Made by a program: the position numbers and the translations under genes. Of a stretch of 64,000 bases of DNA, positions 13,326 through 27,193 are shown piece after piece. Source of the stretch: Syngnathus acus (taxonomy: Eukaryota > Chordata > Actinopteri > Syngnathiformes > Syngnathidae). The DNA is taken from positions 10,798,001-10,862,000 of the forward strand of contig NC_051106.1 of the NCBI RefSeq assembly GCF_901709675.1, written 5' to 3'. A model generated the notes under the pieces. It had not been told where the DNA came from. It ran no database searches and worked only from the letters and a program-made list of their open reading frames with translations. Every line of letters starts with the position of its first letter. Position 1 is the stretch's first letter.

Positions 13326-15135
13326 ACACCTTTGGCAGGCAGGCAGTCAGGGAAAGACATCACATTGCGGACCACGCCCATTCCCCAGAAAAAAAAAAAA
13401 CCCGATTAGGAATTCCCTCCGCATAAATACTCGTACGGGAATCATCTAATCCGATTAACTCCTCAGAATCAGACACATAGCAAAAAGCCACGCATAAAAA
13501 TAAAGCTCACTGCATGGGCGTCCTCTTGACATTGCGTCTTCGCACTAGTTTAGACCTTAGCGTCAGTTGGACGACTATCAACCCCCTCCCATGGAGCAGA
13601 TAGATAGAGAGGCCTTGTGCGTTATTTCTCTCTCCGCAGGTCGACCACATGCGGCCTCCTTGCCACTTAAACGTGACGTCCACCAGAAAAAGAAAAAAAG
13701 AAATCACAATTATTCCCGTTGGAATTTTCGTTGGTTATTTATTTGAAGCGCAGCCACAGAGAAGACCGAGGAGCGAGAGTGGATGGGGTGGGGTGGGGGG
13801 GCGAGAAAATGATAAACGATTGGCGCAAAATGCAGCACGAAGCGCCGATCACGTTTGGAGCAGAGACGACAACGTTCCAGTAAAGCGTCTTTCAGAAGAC
13901 GTCATTTTAGGGAGGGGGAAACAGTTGTCTAGTCATTTCAATTATTTGCCACCATGCACACAAACCCGCGCGCCCGCCCGCCCGCCCGCATAAACACACG
14001 CATGCACTCGCAGGCATACGTATTCCTCACGTGCACGATTGCGGTGTTGATTACGGGCTGCCTTGCATCAAAAAAGAAATGAAGCATCTACTGAATTGAT
14101 TTCATTTTTACTTATACGCAGTCGACATGCAATTTTTTTGAAACAATGAAAAACAACCCTACCTTGTGTAACACGGATGGCCGGAACGATTCCAATTTGT
14201 TGCACTCATTCTGAAAAGTGCGCAAGCATGAGATTTGGTGCTGCGGGAAAACGGCGCAAAATGGAGGAACGAGACGGATTTTGCATGGTGGCCAAGAAAG
14301 TATATCGTCTCCGAGGCACCTTTGGATGATGGATAGATTTCAAATGAGACGGTACATGCCGTGCGTTTGTGCGCGCACGCAGAGGAAGGCGTGCTTGATA
14401 TGCGCAAAGGGTTGTGCCTGCATGGCGTGTTCGATTTGTTTTTACATCCCTAGGAGAACCCGGCTGGCGGGCGACGAGAACAATGCGAGGACATCGGACA
14501 CCGGCGTTGGAGTCATTTATAATTCATCTAAAAAAAAGAAGAAAAAAAAAGGCAAACACACGGATGAAGAGAAATAATTAAGTAAAAAGTAACAAATTCA
14601 AAGCCCACGTCTCAAGCTGTGAGACATTTGGTGAGCAAAATGCGTTGAGAAATGATGATCTACAATTAGAAGGCCTCGCCTAGAAGAGAAGAGAAGGCGC
14701 GTGTAATCCTATCTATCCCCGAGCTCTTGCCACATTGCATCTCTTCCTCTCTCCGTGGCAACATACAGAGGCCAACATTTTCCTATTTTCGATCCCCATA
14801 AAGCGCCAGTGAACGAATGGGGTGCATGTTTGCAGCTCAATCGGATTGGAGCGTGTACAGTGAGTGGTGCGATACCTGAGAGCAAGGCATTTTATTTCCT
14901 CTTAAAAAAATACTAAAAAAAAAAAAAAATAATAATAATAATAACCAACACATTTCGTCCAAACGGTGCTCCATTCGCGAGCTTTAAATGAGATAAGACA
15001 GGTGAAAAGGTGACGTTTCTGACCTCCAACAATCAGACCAACAAGAGCATCAGAATGGTAAAATCCACTGAGGTCCCCCGGGGAGCTGGACTTGGAAATA
15101 TTTGGAAATCCTGCTTGCAGATAAGAAAGAGCAGT

Positions 15136-15137
<2 letters not shown>

Positions 15138-15175
<38 letters not shown>
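15138..15175. repeat. (GGCT)n microsatellite
   Basis: About nine perfect units. Confidence 0.93.
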
Positions 15176-16189
15176 GCTCGTGCAGATTGGCAGGGTGGCT
15201 GGCGACCACCATGCAGACGATTAGGGACTGACTCCAACGTCCTTCTCGCAGGTGCATGCGTCGACCACGGTACACGGTGTCCACACAAGGGCTTGTCTCT
15301 TCGGTACCACTCGGAGCGGATGCAGGGAGAAGCGCCCGCGCGTACACACGCACACGCCCACGCGCACCGCCCGGGCCCGCCCTTTCACCCAATAGCGGCG
15401 CGCGTCATTTTAAAGGCGCACGGATGGATGTTCAGAGGCCGACGCACACAAGCGCCGTAGTATGCGCTCCTCTCGACGTGTGTGTGTGCGCGCCTTAGCC
15501 GGCTGGCCGGATTCAGGCTGTGCTCATTCCACATGCAAGCTTTCATTCCACATGCAAGCTTTCATGCTTGGTGCGCCTTGAAAAAAGAAGAAAAGAAAAA
15601 AAATCTATCCCAATGCGCCATTTGCTTCCTCAAATAAGAATTCAATGCATTCAACAAGCGAAACATGAGCGCGAATAAGCACGATATTGTAGATGTGTCG
15701 ACGACTCGCGCAACACCATCCCGAGAATCTTTCTAATATTTTCGAGCTTATTATTACGTGGGGAAATAGTACAAAATGTTGGCATAATTCACCAATTTGA
15801 TGCACTTCAATTCATCGCCTCTGCAAAACAATCTCACAATATGAAATAGGGTGAGGTTTTTTGGGGGGGAGAAAAATCTTTTTTTTTAATTTCACAACTC
15901 AATGTGGTGAGCAGATATCCGCCATTTTTATTACAGTGGGCGGGCGGAGGGACGCATTTTTTGTGCACACCTGTATTAAATTGCCTTTGCGACATTGAAA
16001 GTGTTTTTCCGACTTTCAATTGCAATCCAATGAAGTATTGGCAAACCGTTTGCTTGTGGCAAATCCTCAAAATGTCATTTGAACGTCAAATTGGGGGGCC
16101 ATTTGACTTCGTTTACCGTGCAGTGTGCTGGCCACTGTATTTGTCAAGATCTGTCACCGTTTTTTTTCCTTCTTTTAAACGCATCGTTT

Positions 16190-16915
16190 CGGTTCGTGTG
16201 TTTGTATGCTCGCCCCTCCCCTCCTGTGTCTGCTCACAATCTATGTAGTCACCTGCCACTCGTTACCTGTCATGTATTTAAGTCCTGTCTGTGTCACGTC
16301 TCGTCCCCAGCCGTGTTACGATGTGTCTCTGTTGTCTTGGTTTCTGTCTGTGTGCTCGCCCCTCCCTCCCCTCCCGTGTGCCCGCCCCTCCCTCCCGTGT
16401 GCCCGCCCCTCCCTCCCTCCCGTGTGCCCGCCCGCCCGCCCCTCCCGTGTGCCCATGATTAGTTGGATTATCCTCACCTGCCTCTTGTTACCTGTCGCCT
16501 ATATAAGTCCTGTCTGCCTCTCGCGTCCCTTCGGCTCATTGTGTTGTTGTTGGCTTGATGTCTTTTGGTTCCTGTTGTCTTAATGTCTTCATGTCCTTTG
16601 TTTCTCGTCCCTGTCGGTTAGTCCTTTTGTTATTTCGTTCAGTCATGTCAGTTTGCCCAGTCTATTAGTTTGTTTTGCTGAACAAACCAAGCTGGTCCAA
16701 GCTGCATTTGGTCGCCCTGCTCCATCCGCTCCTTGACAGTCTGCCTGCGTGTCACTCCCTGTCGGATTGTTCTCGTCTTCTTGTTTCTAGTCTCGGTCTG
16801 GTCTGGTCTGGTCTTGTCCCCAGTCGAGCCTCTAGTCTATCTTTTGAGTTCTTCAACAAACCCTGGTCCAAGCTGCGTTTGGTCGCCCAGCTCCATTCAC
16901 TTCATGACAGTATTC
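16190..16915 (+). mobile_element. LTR-like interspersed repeat with internal duplications
   Basis: The stretch is T/C/G-rich, contains promoter-like TATTTAAGTCCTG (about 16275) and TATATAAGTCCTG (about 16499) boxes, and ends in ATGACAG-type sequence. This recalls LTR-type repeats common in fish, though I cannot name a family. Two direct duplications are visible. A block of about 57 bp from CACCTGCC through the TATA box to a CGTCCC recurs about 225 bp later. A block of about 55 bp beginning AACAAACC and ending GACAG at about 16681-16740 recurs at about 16855-16911. No coding domain or matching second LTR was found, so it would be a solo or broken copy. Confidence 0.45.
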
Positions 16916-18671
16916 AATTGAAAATGCAGATGATTCTACAATGAGTACCTCGAATATATAGGAGTGCATCTCGGTCAAAACAATCCTTGATCCACCATGG
17001 GCTACTGGTGAGAGCTCAGCGACTAACCTTGCTCCCAGTGGTGCCTTCATGGGCGTGGGGGATGCACTCAGCCAGGCAATTGTCCTAAACGGACGAGTGT
17101 TGCTTTCTACTCCAAATGTGGATCTATATTCATGTTTTATACAGTTGTACGAGAGTCTCTCAGTGAGCAAGTGGTAAAAAGCGCATGACCTTCCACTCCC
17201 ACCCCAATCACCTACACCTGTGCTATTCTTTTTTCTGCTACTTATTTTTTAACCCTGCGCTCGCTCGCTCCTAAGGACTAGAAGAGTATTTGCGCTGCTC
17301 CCTTTGGCCCTCTGCTGCAAGTGCACGAGCAAGTGGCTCCTCTTAACATGTCTTAACATGTTAAAAGTGAACAAACAGCTTTGACTCAGAAAAGGTCAAA
17401 CATATCAGCTTCTTACGGAAGAGGCTTTAAAGTCAGAATTCTGAGAAAAAAAGTCAGAATCCTGTCACCCCTCGTTTTTTTTTTATTCACTGGCCCTAAT
17501 CCTCTTCCGTAGCTTCTTTAGCAGTGATCAAAGCAGATTTAAAACCAACAACACTAAGCATGATCAAAAATGAGCGCCAGTTGAATGATCTTCCAGTATA
17601 TTGTCTCATCTGATGTTTTCTTTTCAATCGTTTCATGTTTGGCATCATGCAAGATTTGTTCCTTCCTTTTTGCTTTGTCATCCATTGGCGACTTCCAGTG
17701 GCTCTTATCTAATGAGCGTGTTGTGGCTCTTGCTCTCAGCTTTCATGTCCTTTATGGCTCCTCCAACACTTCCAAATAACACTGCAATTTGCATTTGGCT
17801 TGGTCACTTACTTAGCAGGTGTTAATGTTTCCTCTATACAAATGTTTTTTTCAACCGTACCGTACATTCAATTTCAGTCAGTTAGCAGGTATGAATGTTT
17901 CCTCAATAGAAACGTTCTCAAAAAAGACAAACTGCTTTGCGTCCGAGTCCCGGGCTCGGGTTGCCGATGTTTTTTGCCGTTTTGGGGTTCGTTCGAGGCC
18001 GCAAAGGCCAACATTTTACCTCAATTTGTCTTGCCGCAAAGGAATTTTGAACAAAATAAAGAATACATAGAATAGAAAATAACACTGTTTGCAACATTTA
18101 AGCAACCCTGACAAAAAAAGCTTTTGTTAAACCTTCCCCTCTCAGTGAGATACGGCCTTTTCATTCTTGTTATGGCAACACCACAACACTGAAAGAGTGC
18201 CATATGTGTCCCACACCACAGACATGGCACACTTGCATGCAGACACGCATGCTCGAGTGCATGCTCGCGTGCAAACGCCCCCCCCACAGTTGATTAACTA
18301 TGTGAACTAACAGTGTCTCGGAGCACAACAGTGTCACCAGCTGGTGTCTAATAAATGCTTACAAGTGTGAAATAAACACCGATGAGCTTTCTTTCTTTCT
18401 TTCTTTCTTATCTTCCTTCCTTCCTTCCTGGAACTGGGAGGAGGAAGCAGGAGTGAAAGCGGGGTGAACTCAGTGAAGCAATCAAAGTGAATTTCTCTCT
18501 CTCGTTTGATTTGTACGTGGTTACGTCAGTGTTGATGACTCTCACACTTATGGCGTGACGTGCGCTTTCATCTCGAGTCTCACGCTATGATGTCCAAACA
18601 ATTTTCACATCAAAACGCTACGATAGCACCAGGGAACAGATGGGCACGACTGGCCGAGACCTACGTGGCTG

Positions 18672-18676
18672 GCTGG

Positions 18677-18718
<42 letters not shown>

Positions 18719-18720
18719 AC
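18672..18720. repeat. (CCTG)n microsatellite
   Basis: About eleven units, flanked by two GGCT units on the left. Confidence 0.93.
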
Positions 18721-19272
18721 CTGGCTGCACATTTGCATGACTTTTTGCTTTCAATCAATTCAACCAGCTTTTCCCAATACGTTCTTGTCGTGCCACTAAT
18801 GTTCAATCCAAAACAAACTCCATCTCATCTATCATGCTGAGGATCACTCTGCAAAACATCGGCCTCACGCAAAATATGAACAATCCGTGAATGTTCTCTT
18901 GGGAGTCTCAGACAGAGAAAGGAAAAACACTTGGACTCCGCTCCGTAATTAGCTTAGACGTGAAAGGCGCCCTGGTCAGGGATGGGAATAGCATTGACAG
19001 CTACCTCATTTATTACCTTGAACACACTGGAACAGACGTCCAGCCACTTTGGCAGCGCAGCAGTTCAGGCCTGTTTTGCAGGGCACAATCTGCCAGTTTA
19101 CCATTACAGTCAGTTTTGACAGCCACGCCGTGCGTGACGACGACAACAAATGAGAATTCACATTGAATGAGATGGGGAAAGAGACCAAATATGGTTTGGA
19201 TCATATTCTACGTACTCATAAGACAAAGAAATCCAAGTTCTTCTTGACTAAACTTGTAATCCTCACTCAGGT

Positions 19273-19464
<192 letters not shown>

Positions 19465-19857
19465 TGTCTTCAGGTAAACACCGTGACCTGCATGCAAGGG
19501 GAGCCAAACTGCGCGCCCGCACGGGAAGGCCCGAGCCCGCATTCAAACTTTCAAGGGGGTCTGCTAACTATTTGCGTCATATGTCAAGCGTACGTTTCGT
19601 TCCCACCACCACCACCACCACCACGACCAATGTGTGCTTTTTCCAATCCTGCTCGAATTACAGTAGCTCCAAAACAGCTTGGAGAAAGAAGTGTGTGACA
19701 AATCCATTCTAATTTCAACTCACCTGCATGATGAGCTCAGAAAATATCCTGTTTGACTGATTGGAAGTCCACCGTGGGGCTCAAAAAAAAAAGAAAATAC
19801 CTTGCGCCTTTTGGATATTTGAGCAGAGAAAGACTAGCAGCAGCAGGCCAACAAGTC

Positions 19858-19918
19858 AGTGTGTGTGTGTGCGCGCGTGTGCGTGTGTGTGTGTGTGCAT
19901 GTGTGTGTGTGTGTGTGA
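19858..19918. repeat. Imperfect (GT)n microsatellite
   Basis: About 60 bp of GT with GC interruptions. Confidence 0.9.
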
Positions 19919-21007
19919 GAGATTGGCTGCTTGGCTGCTTCAAGGATGATAGCATGGAAATCTGACATGATTGATTCTGAGCCTGGACAGAAATGAGTTA
20001 AGAGACATCATCGTTTTTTCGAGGTATGGTTGTTCAAAGGTTTCGATGGACAATTTAAAAATAGATCCGATTATTATTATTGATTGTAGCAATATTTACT
20101 ATTAAACTAAAGAATTGTAAAAATTGCTGCTCTATTCAACCTCTCTTCTGCCATGCATGCAATAAAATGTTAACACTTGGTTTGTGAGTATTTATTAGGA
20201 TAATAAAGGTGTCAAATATTGACCAGAACAGCTGTTACATAGTTCATCTCTTATTTCAAATCAGTATGTTGTATTTCTAGTACCATCTTTGTTTACCAAA
20301 TAAACGAAAGCGCACAGTTTGGTTGTGACATTCTCATTCAACGACTGAGGTCCTCCGTCCAGCATGCAATCAAAGCCTCGAGCAGTTGACAAAGAGTGAG
20401 TCAAATGGCACAGCAGCACACAGCAGGTACACTTTAGAAATGGCTTCTGATTCGAAACTTCAAAGGAACAATGTGCAAGGAGTGACTGATTTGTAGATAT
20501 GACAGGTGTGACTTGACAGCATATCGATAAATAACAAGTCTCGCATTGTGAGGTACGTTTGGCAACAATGGTCCAATGACTGCTTTGAGCCACATACGTC
20601 TGCATTTACAGTAAGCGCTTACCAAGAAAAGATGTAAACCATTGAAGTGAAAAGGTTCATGGAAAATAGGCGCCAGCTATAGAAAATGAGCCGCTAACTA
20701 CGTAACATTTCGGCAGTCGACCGGCGTACAGAGACGAAAAACTCCAACGAGAGTATCATTGAGGACGGGGGGGGTGGGATGACAATATTCTAGTATGGAT
20801 GTAGAAACATTTGATCCCATTATGCACAATGATACATGCTCTAAAAATATGACACACTTTTGGTTGCTGGCTAGATGAATAAAGTCTCGTATTAGTACTA
20901 GTATTATCATACAGCAATTCAGCAAGAGGACAAGACATGACAAAACGTCTTCTGATAAGTGCAGGAAGATACAAGTCTCTGAATTGGATGGGCAGAACTG
21001 GTGAGGA

Positions 21008-21086
21008 GACAGCGGTCGGTCGGTCGGTCGGTTGGTCGGTCGGTCAGCTTCACGCTCGCTCGCTCGCTCGCTCGCACGCACGCACG
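21008..21086. repeat. (GGTC)n, (CGCT)n and (CGCA)n cluster in the adck1 3' UTR
   Basis: Three short tetranucleotide arrays begin two bases downstream of the adck1 stop codon (21091-21089, minus strand) and would be transcribed in its 3' UTR. Confidence 0.85.
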
Positions 21087-21088
21087 CG

Positions 21089-24000
21089 TCAGTGTAGAAA
21101 TGCCAGAAGAGTAGAAAGGCCGAGGAGTCCCAACACAGAGCCCTTCAACCATAAAAACAACTCGTACATACTAAGTCTCCAGAGGTGGAAGGACTCGGTC
21201 AGCGTGATTTGCAAACGTCTTCTGCCGGACCGACTCTGGCTCCTTTTGTGTCTGTCCGTCAAAGCAGAAAAGAACGTAGAAACACGTCAAATCTCCAAAT
21301 GCTTGTCTGTACGAGACAGAGTAGAGGGATGGATTTGAAATTGGAACAACAAACGGGCCAAAATCAAATCAATCCAATCCAATAAATAGCGTTTTTTGCT
21401 CGTACCTAGCCAAAGCACGTATACAGCAGCGTGACATGTTGATGAAGGAGGACGACGACGCTCTGGTCTGCAGAGTGCTTTCGATTCCTCTCAGAAGGTC
21501 ATTGGTCTTCAATAAGAGCAACATCTGCCGAGGAACCCGATTCAGCAGATCGTTGATTTGGGGTAGGTAAAGAGCTGCGTTGGTCCGGATTTCCACATCC
21601 TGACAACAAAATCGTCAATCGTGGAATCTTTTCAAAAATGCTATCGGAAAACGAATGCAGGCGGGGTGAAAAAAAGTCATTTGCGCGGCGGCCCGCGTCC
21701 TAGTCATAATGTCTCTCTCGTATTACTATCTGAAATCAGAGACTGCACTGAACAAATGCCACCTGGCTGAGGGAGGCCGTGTGTGATAAACAGTTGTTGC
21801 AATAGCAGCAGTCCTGCAAACAATTGGTAGCAATTCGAATACAGCAAGCAAGCCTCACAGCTGTCTGTCTGTCTGTCTGTCTGTCACCTTGCTCTCTCTC
21901 ATTTGCATGTGAAAGCTGCAAGAAGGAATTTCATTGCAAGAATAGGCCGCATTGCAGCCACAATGCAATCGGTGGCAGCAATTGGACTTGTTTAGAAATC
22001 CCAGACATTCGATGCACAGGGAGAGAAAAATGTCGGAGGAAGTCATTTGCTTTGATCACTAAACGCTTCTCAGCCCTTTTGTTGAGGGACAGCTATCTCT
22101 GGAAAGAACCGTTTCCACTGAAAATCTCGCGTTTCCAACTAAGAGGAAAAAAATCAATCAAAAGCAGATGTGTCACCGACGTGTCTTACTATTGATTTCC
22201 TTCTTTTGTCTTCCGATAATTATGGAATGTTGAATCCATATGGACGTTGTTCAAATGCAAGATCAATAAGGCAAGAGTATCTTTTCAATGGTACCTCTGA
22301 GAGCGTGACGGCCACACAGGCGATACCCGAATTGACGGCCCCCCAGGAACGAGCGGTGAGTACGCAAGCAAAGAGCGGGTAGAGGTCTCCGGCTCCCAGT
22401 TTGCGACTGTAACGCTCCACCCCGGCCATGTCCCGATGAATGAGAGCCTGCCAAAGCCGACAGTAGTTGATCCGGAACTTTGGTTGGAGGACCTGCCAAA
22501 GAGCGGCGCCAGGAGAATTCTCAGACCCGTGTTTTCATTGAGTAGGCAGCCCACAGCAAAGTGTCACCACGTAAGCTTTTATGATGCCGACAATGATTTG
22601 TTTGTTTCGACAACATTTCATCTTTTGTATTTGTAAAGGTAGAAATCCTCTGATGGTCAACTTTCTGGCTGGCTGGCAGAAGGACGGGACGGGACGGGAC
22701 GGGACGGGACGGGACGGGACGAGACGAGACGAGACGAGACGGGACGGGACGGGACGGGACGGGACGAGACGGCTATAGGAGCAACCTGTGATTGTCTGCC
22801 TCTTTTTAGCCGATTCTTCTTAATGAATGCTGCTGCCAATTTAAAAAGCATTTGTGTGCTGTGTGTCTTTGGATACACACAGCTTATGTCCAATTTGAAC
22901 AGCCTGCACTCACATCAAAAGAGTTGTTTATCAAAAAGCTTTTAGTCTGCTGGGGCCCTAATCAATGTGTGTGCGTGTGCGTGTGAATCATATTTGGATG
23001 TGCATTTGAAATGTTGGTATGCTGCTAAATCTCTTTCCTCAAGGTCTCAGTCAGCACATGAAGCTTTCTTTGAAGATTTCCAACCTGATAAAGGCCATGA
23101 TCGAGTAGGATGATCTCCGTCTTCTTGCTTTTTGGACACTTTTGCACCAACACGTTGCCAGGGTGGGGGTCACAGTGAACAAAGCCATGGATGAAGATCA
23201 TTTCGCTGTACATCTTGCCCAGATTTTCGGAAATCTGAACAACAACAACAACAACGATGATGACGACGTCAATGCTTTTCTGACTGAAATGGATGGACTT
23301 TTTCCCCAATTTGAGCGTGGGCCCCACTCGCTCGCAGCCCGCCCTCCGTCCCTCTCTCCCTACCTAGGGTGCCAGTCTTACCTGATTGACATTGATGCCG
23401 TGCGCTTTCATGTACTCCCTATCGTTGACCTGCCCGCCCTCGGCAAACTCCATGGTCAGAACCCTCTTAGTGGACAAGTCCCAGTGGATGATGGGAACCT
23501 GAAAAGAGTCAAATGGTCGTGAAATCAAACAAACCTTTGCTATCTCTCAGCACCTCTTCACAAACGTCAAATAGACGCTCCCATCCTAAAGTGAATGCGG
23601 CGGCGGCGGCGGCGGCTACCTTGAGAAAGGTTAAGTGGGCCAGCTTGTTTGCCACCATTTCTGAATTGCGTCCTTCGTTCAGAAAGTCCAGCTCCAGTGG
23701 CATGTTTTTCTTGGCCTCTTCCACCAACCACATAAAGGCAAAGTCAGGGAAAAGCCAATGGACGCCTCTTAGCAACACCTTGGAAACAGAGCCCAACTCC
23801 AGTCAAGAACCATCGCTCAATCACGCATCAAGCGTGGCATTTTACACAACATCCTCGTTGGATGCAACTCGCCTCCATCACAAATATGTCTTTGGAGCTT
23901 TGTCTTTGGACTTTGGGGTGTTGCACCTTAACAGCCACCGTCCTGCCATCGTGCAGCACTGCTTTATGGACTTGGGCTAAAGAGGCGGCTCCCTGAGGCC

Positions 24001-25036
24001 TCTCATCGAAGGAAACAAACAACTCTGACAGCTGCCGGAGCAAAAGAGAAGAGCAAATGAGGGCGTCAAAGTCCGCTCGCTAGGTGGAACCACACTCATT
24101 AGCATGCCCTCAACATTCACAATCGTCAATACATTGTTGAAGGATACGGACATAAAAAGCTTCTTGTCGTCCTTTCCTTCTCCCGACTGGGTTCTTTTTC
24201 TAAACCGCTTCCGTTACAACCCCAGGTGAAAGGAAATGAAACCTTCACCTTGACAAAGTTTCCCTCTTGCAACTACCCTGAAGGCAAAGCATCCATTCTC
24301 TTTTGATGGGCTTTTTCTCTTGCTTTCATCGCATGTTAGGAAATGGAGAGCAAAAGCACCGACGCCGCCACGTGTGTCCACCGACCGGCATGTCGACAAA
24401 ATGGGGGATAAAAAGAAAGACGTCACGTCCATGAAATGGAAATAAAAGGGTGAAAGCCAAACATGCGCCACAAAGATCTCGATTGTTGCAATCATTTTGA
24501 TACAAAAGTGGGAGCAGACGGCGTGGTCCAAATGAACAATTGCTTCGCCTTGCCTCCAGGAAGCACTTGAGTGATGTCATCCCTACGGGGCCAAGGGAGT
24601 TGCAAGCCTTATTGCTTCTGCAACGGGGTCATATGTTTGGACCAAACGGCAATACAATGTCGGCCAACGCTCGAATTAGAGGAAAGCAGGCCTAGCTTTT
24701 TGCCACACGACTCTCGTTGCGAGCGTGTACCTGGAAAAGCACAAGGTGCAATCAAACGGAAAGGGATGCTGAAATGGGAAACCTCTTTGCCAAGGTCCTC
24801 TCTGATGACCCGCTCGATCTCCTCCATGCTGCTCTGAGGAGCTCGACTGTGGAGGATCTTCAGGGTGGACGTATACTCTTCGGGAAGAAGATAATCCAGA
24901 GCGCCCAGGTGCTGCCCAACCTTGATAAAGGTACCACGATTTGCGCAGCACAGATCTCGAAGACGCTCCGCTGAACGGCGATGTACCTGGGAAAACAAAA
25001 TACAATAGATTTGTATTCAAGCTGGATCTTAGCGAA

Positions 25037-25091
<55 letters not shown>

Positions 25092-26412
25092 ATGGATGGC
25101 TGGATGGATGGCTGGATGGATGGATGGCTGGATGGACGGATGAACCTCCAAGTATGTACATCATGATACAGAGCGACCAACCTATAGAAATTCACTCGGT
25201 GCCTCATTTGTGTCATAACAATGCGTGCAGCAAATACAAGAGACACACAAGAGGCGGTCACTTTTGCTATAGTCAAAGGTGGTTCAGGCGGGCGACCTTG
25301 AGTGCTGCTTGGGCAGATGGTCCTATATTGAGAGCACAGCTGCAGTCAATGATTTCTTTTGCAACAGCGTCATTTAACGACTGAAATTAGCAGACCGTGA
25401 ACACGGCCCATTTATTATTAGGATGCCCGTGATTAGCTCGTTATTCGGCTCACTGGCGCATGTTGAGGTGCCGAGCTCAAAAAAGGGTGTGTGTGCATGT
25501 TTACGGGCACCAAAGCAATACACTTGAGCAGCAATGCTACAGTGAAATTGATTCTAGATAAAAGTGGGCTTCCCTGAAATGAAATGTATTTCAAAAAAAA
25601 ATAATGAAGATGACTGGTTTATTTGTGACATTCTAATGTAATACTATGCACAGGTATGTGGGTGAAATAGCTTCTTGTGCTTGCATGCTTTATCCATCTA
25701 TGCCCTGGAGGATTGCTCTGCCTCACAGCACTCGTTTGGCTGCTAAAGTGCAGCACATGATTGTCGGCATTCTTCAAGCATCAATGTACATTTTCGTGAA
25801 GTGGTGTCGGCCTTAACGCTGAGCCTCTCAGGGATCAGTCAATGCTGCCATCTGCTGGTTGCAACGTTCACAAGGACTGCGTGCAATCAGAAACAATCCA
25901 TTTTACGTAGTGTATGACTATGCTTTTGCTCATTTCACGTCAAGTTAGGTCCAGTAATCTCATGAATCAAAGTTAATAGTGTGAGGCTAGATCCAAACAC
26001 TAATCCTTACCAAAATGAACCCTAATCCAGACATGTGCATTGCAATGCAACAAATTCTTTGATTTGAAATAGGACAAATATACTGTGAAGAGAGAAGTCG
26101 TACTCATGGCCATCCTCACAGGCTTTGAAACCTTTTCCCACTCCCACCCCTTATATTCGGTACAATAGCAAGCCACATATGTGCACACCCGCGAATCAAT
26201 CTTTCGGAAAACAAATGTGCATGATACTATGCAGATGCACGGTGAATCAGCATTTTGTTTGCCCTTTTATCTCAATCATTTTCAAAATGGCCGCTTCTCC
26301 TAACTGCCCGCGCTGTGCTGCTGTGCGCTCATGCTTGCTGTTTTGTCGTGCAGCTGAGGAAGCAAAGGGCTCATTAGACGTCTATTTGTCGACTCACCCT
26401 CTCACCCTGCTG

Positions 26413-26451
<39 letters not shown>

Positions 26452-26787
26452 AAATCAACATATGCTTGGAAGAAAAAGTCTATCTCGTCTCTCTTCACAG
26501 AGCATGTGGATAGGTGCGTATTACATTCATGTAAAGGCAGCTCGTCAATGAGTTGACTTCTCTCCACCAAAAATCCAATCATTCAGCAGCGCATTTCATC
26601 TTGACTTCCTTCATGTTCACACTTGATTCCTTGTCATATGCAATATAGTTGCAGTTGATCTTACCTTGGACTTAAGGGCCCAATATTCCTCTGTGCCATA
26701 CTGCACATATTTGAAAGCAGTCAGATAGTCGTAGCTGATGACAGCAGTCTGGAGAAAAACAAAGTGCAAAGCGCATTCTCATCAGTG

Positions 26788-26828
<41 letters not shown>

Positions 26829-27193
26829 ATCGATCGTCATCCCGAGTGGCAGCATGTTCTCGCTATTGAAATGAAAGCGTAGAAGCGCATTTCATTGGAT
26901 CACGTTAAGCCCATTTTCCAGCGGTTGGACCCCAAACCAGCCCGCTGACGCCCGCCGCTTGCTCCCTCTTTCTTGTCACTTTTGCTCAGAACCTCTCTCT
27001 TCCGAGCAGGTTGGTTAACGAGTCCAAGGCAAAAATGGAATCAATGGATACAATCTCTTACAGTGGCAGCAGCTCGTCCAAAGCGGATCAAACTCAAGTC
27101 ATTGAAATCCAGCGGTCTATTGTAGAAGTACATTCCCGAAGATGCGAGCAATACTGTGGCGATGGTGGGGACTTTGAGCAGCCGCAGAGCCAT
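21089..27193 (-). CDS. adck1: AarF-domain kinase 1, mitochondrial UbiB-family protein
   Basis: ADCK1 is a mitochondrial member of the UbiB/ADCK protein-kinase-like family linked to coenzyme Q and lipid handling. I read ten exons with consistent phases: 27193-27062, 26748-26665, 24986-24783, 24031-23873, 23778-23620, 23498-23382, 23234-23085, 22492-22295, 21599-21406, 21251-21089. They total 1560 nt, predicting 519 aa against about 520-530 in mammals. Residues 1-44 hold a hydrophobic N-terminus ([15 protein letters not shown]). The UbiB motif KVGQ is at 94-97, the alanine-rich loop AASLAQVH is in exon 4, the catalytic-loop equivalent HCDPHPGN is at 305-312, and LLDHG (DFG equivalent) is at 328-332. 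The C-terminus is hydrophobic. The exon 4 donor is read as GC (GAG|GCGAGT), because this gives gap-free alignment with the recalled human protein. The start was chosen because its upstream context is non-coding and the N-terminus matches the family. Confidence 0.95.
22679..22772. repeat. (GGGAC)n/(GAGAC)n pentanucleotide array in adck1 intron
   Basis: About 18 pentamer units in blocks: GGGAC, then four GAGAC, then GGGAC again. It lies in the intron between exons 8 and 7 of adck1. Confidence 0.95.
25037..25140. repeat. (GGCT)n-(GGAT)n compound microsatellite in adck1 intron
   Basis: About 52 bp of GGCT units followed by interleaved GGAT and GGCT units, beginning about 50 bp upstream of adck1 exon 3 (minus strand). 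Confidence 0.94.
26406..26452. repeat. (CTG)n trinucleotide repeat in adck1 intron
   Basis: About fifteen CTG units with one CTA. Located in the intron between exons 3 and 2. Confidence 0.95.
26786..26834. repeat. (AATC)n microsatellite in adck1 intron 1
   Basis: About ten AATC units ending in GATC units, roughly 40 bp upstream of exon 2 on the minus strand. Confidence 0.93.
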
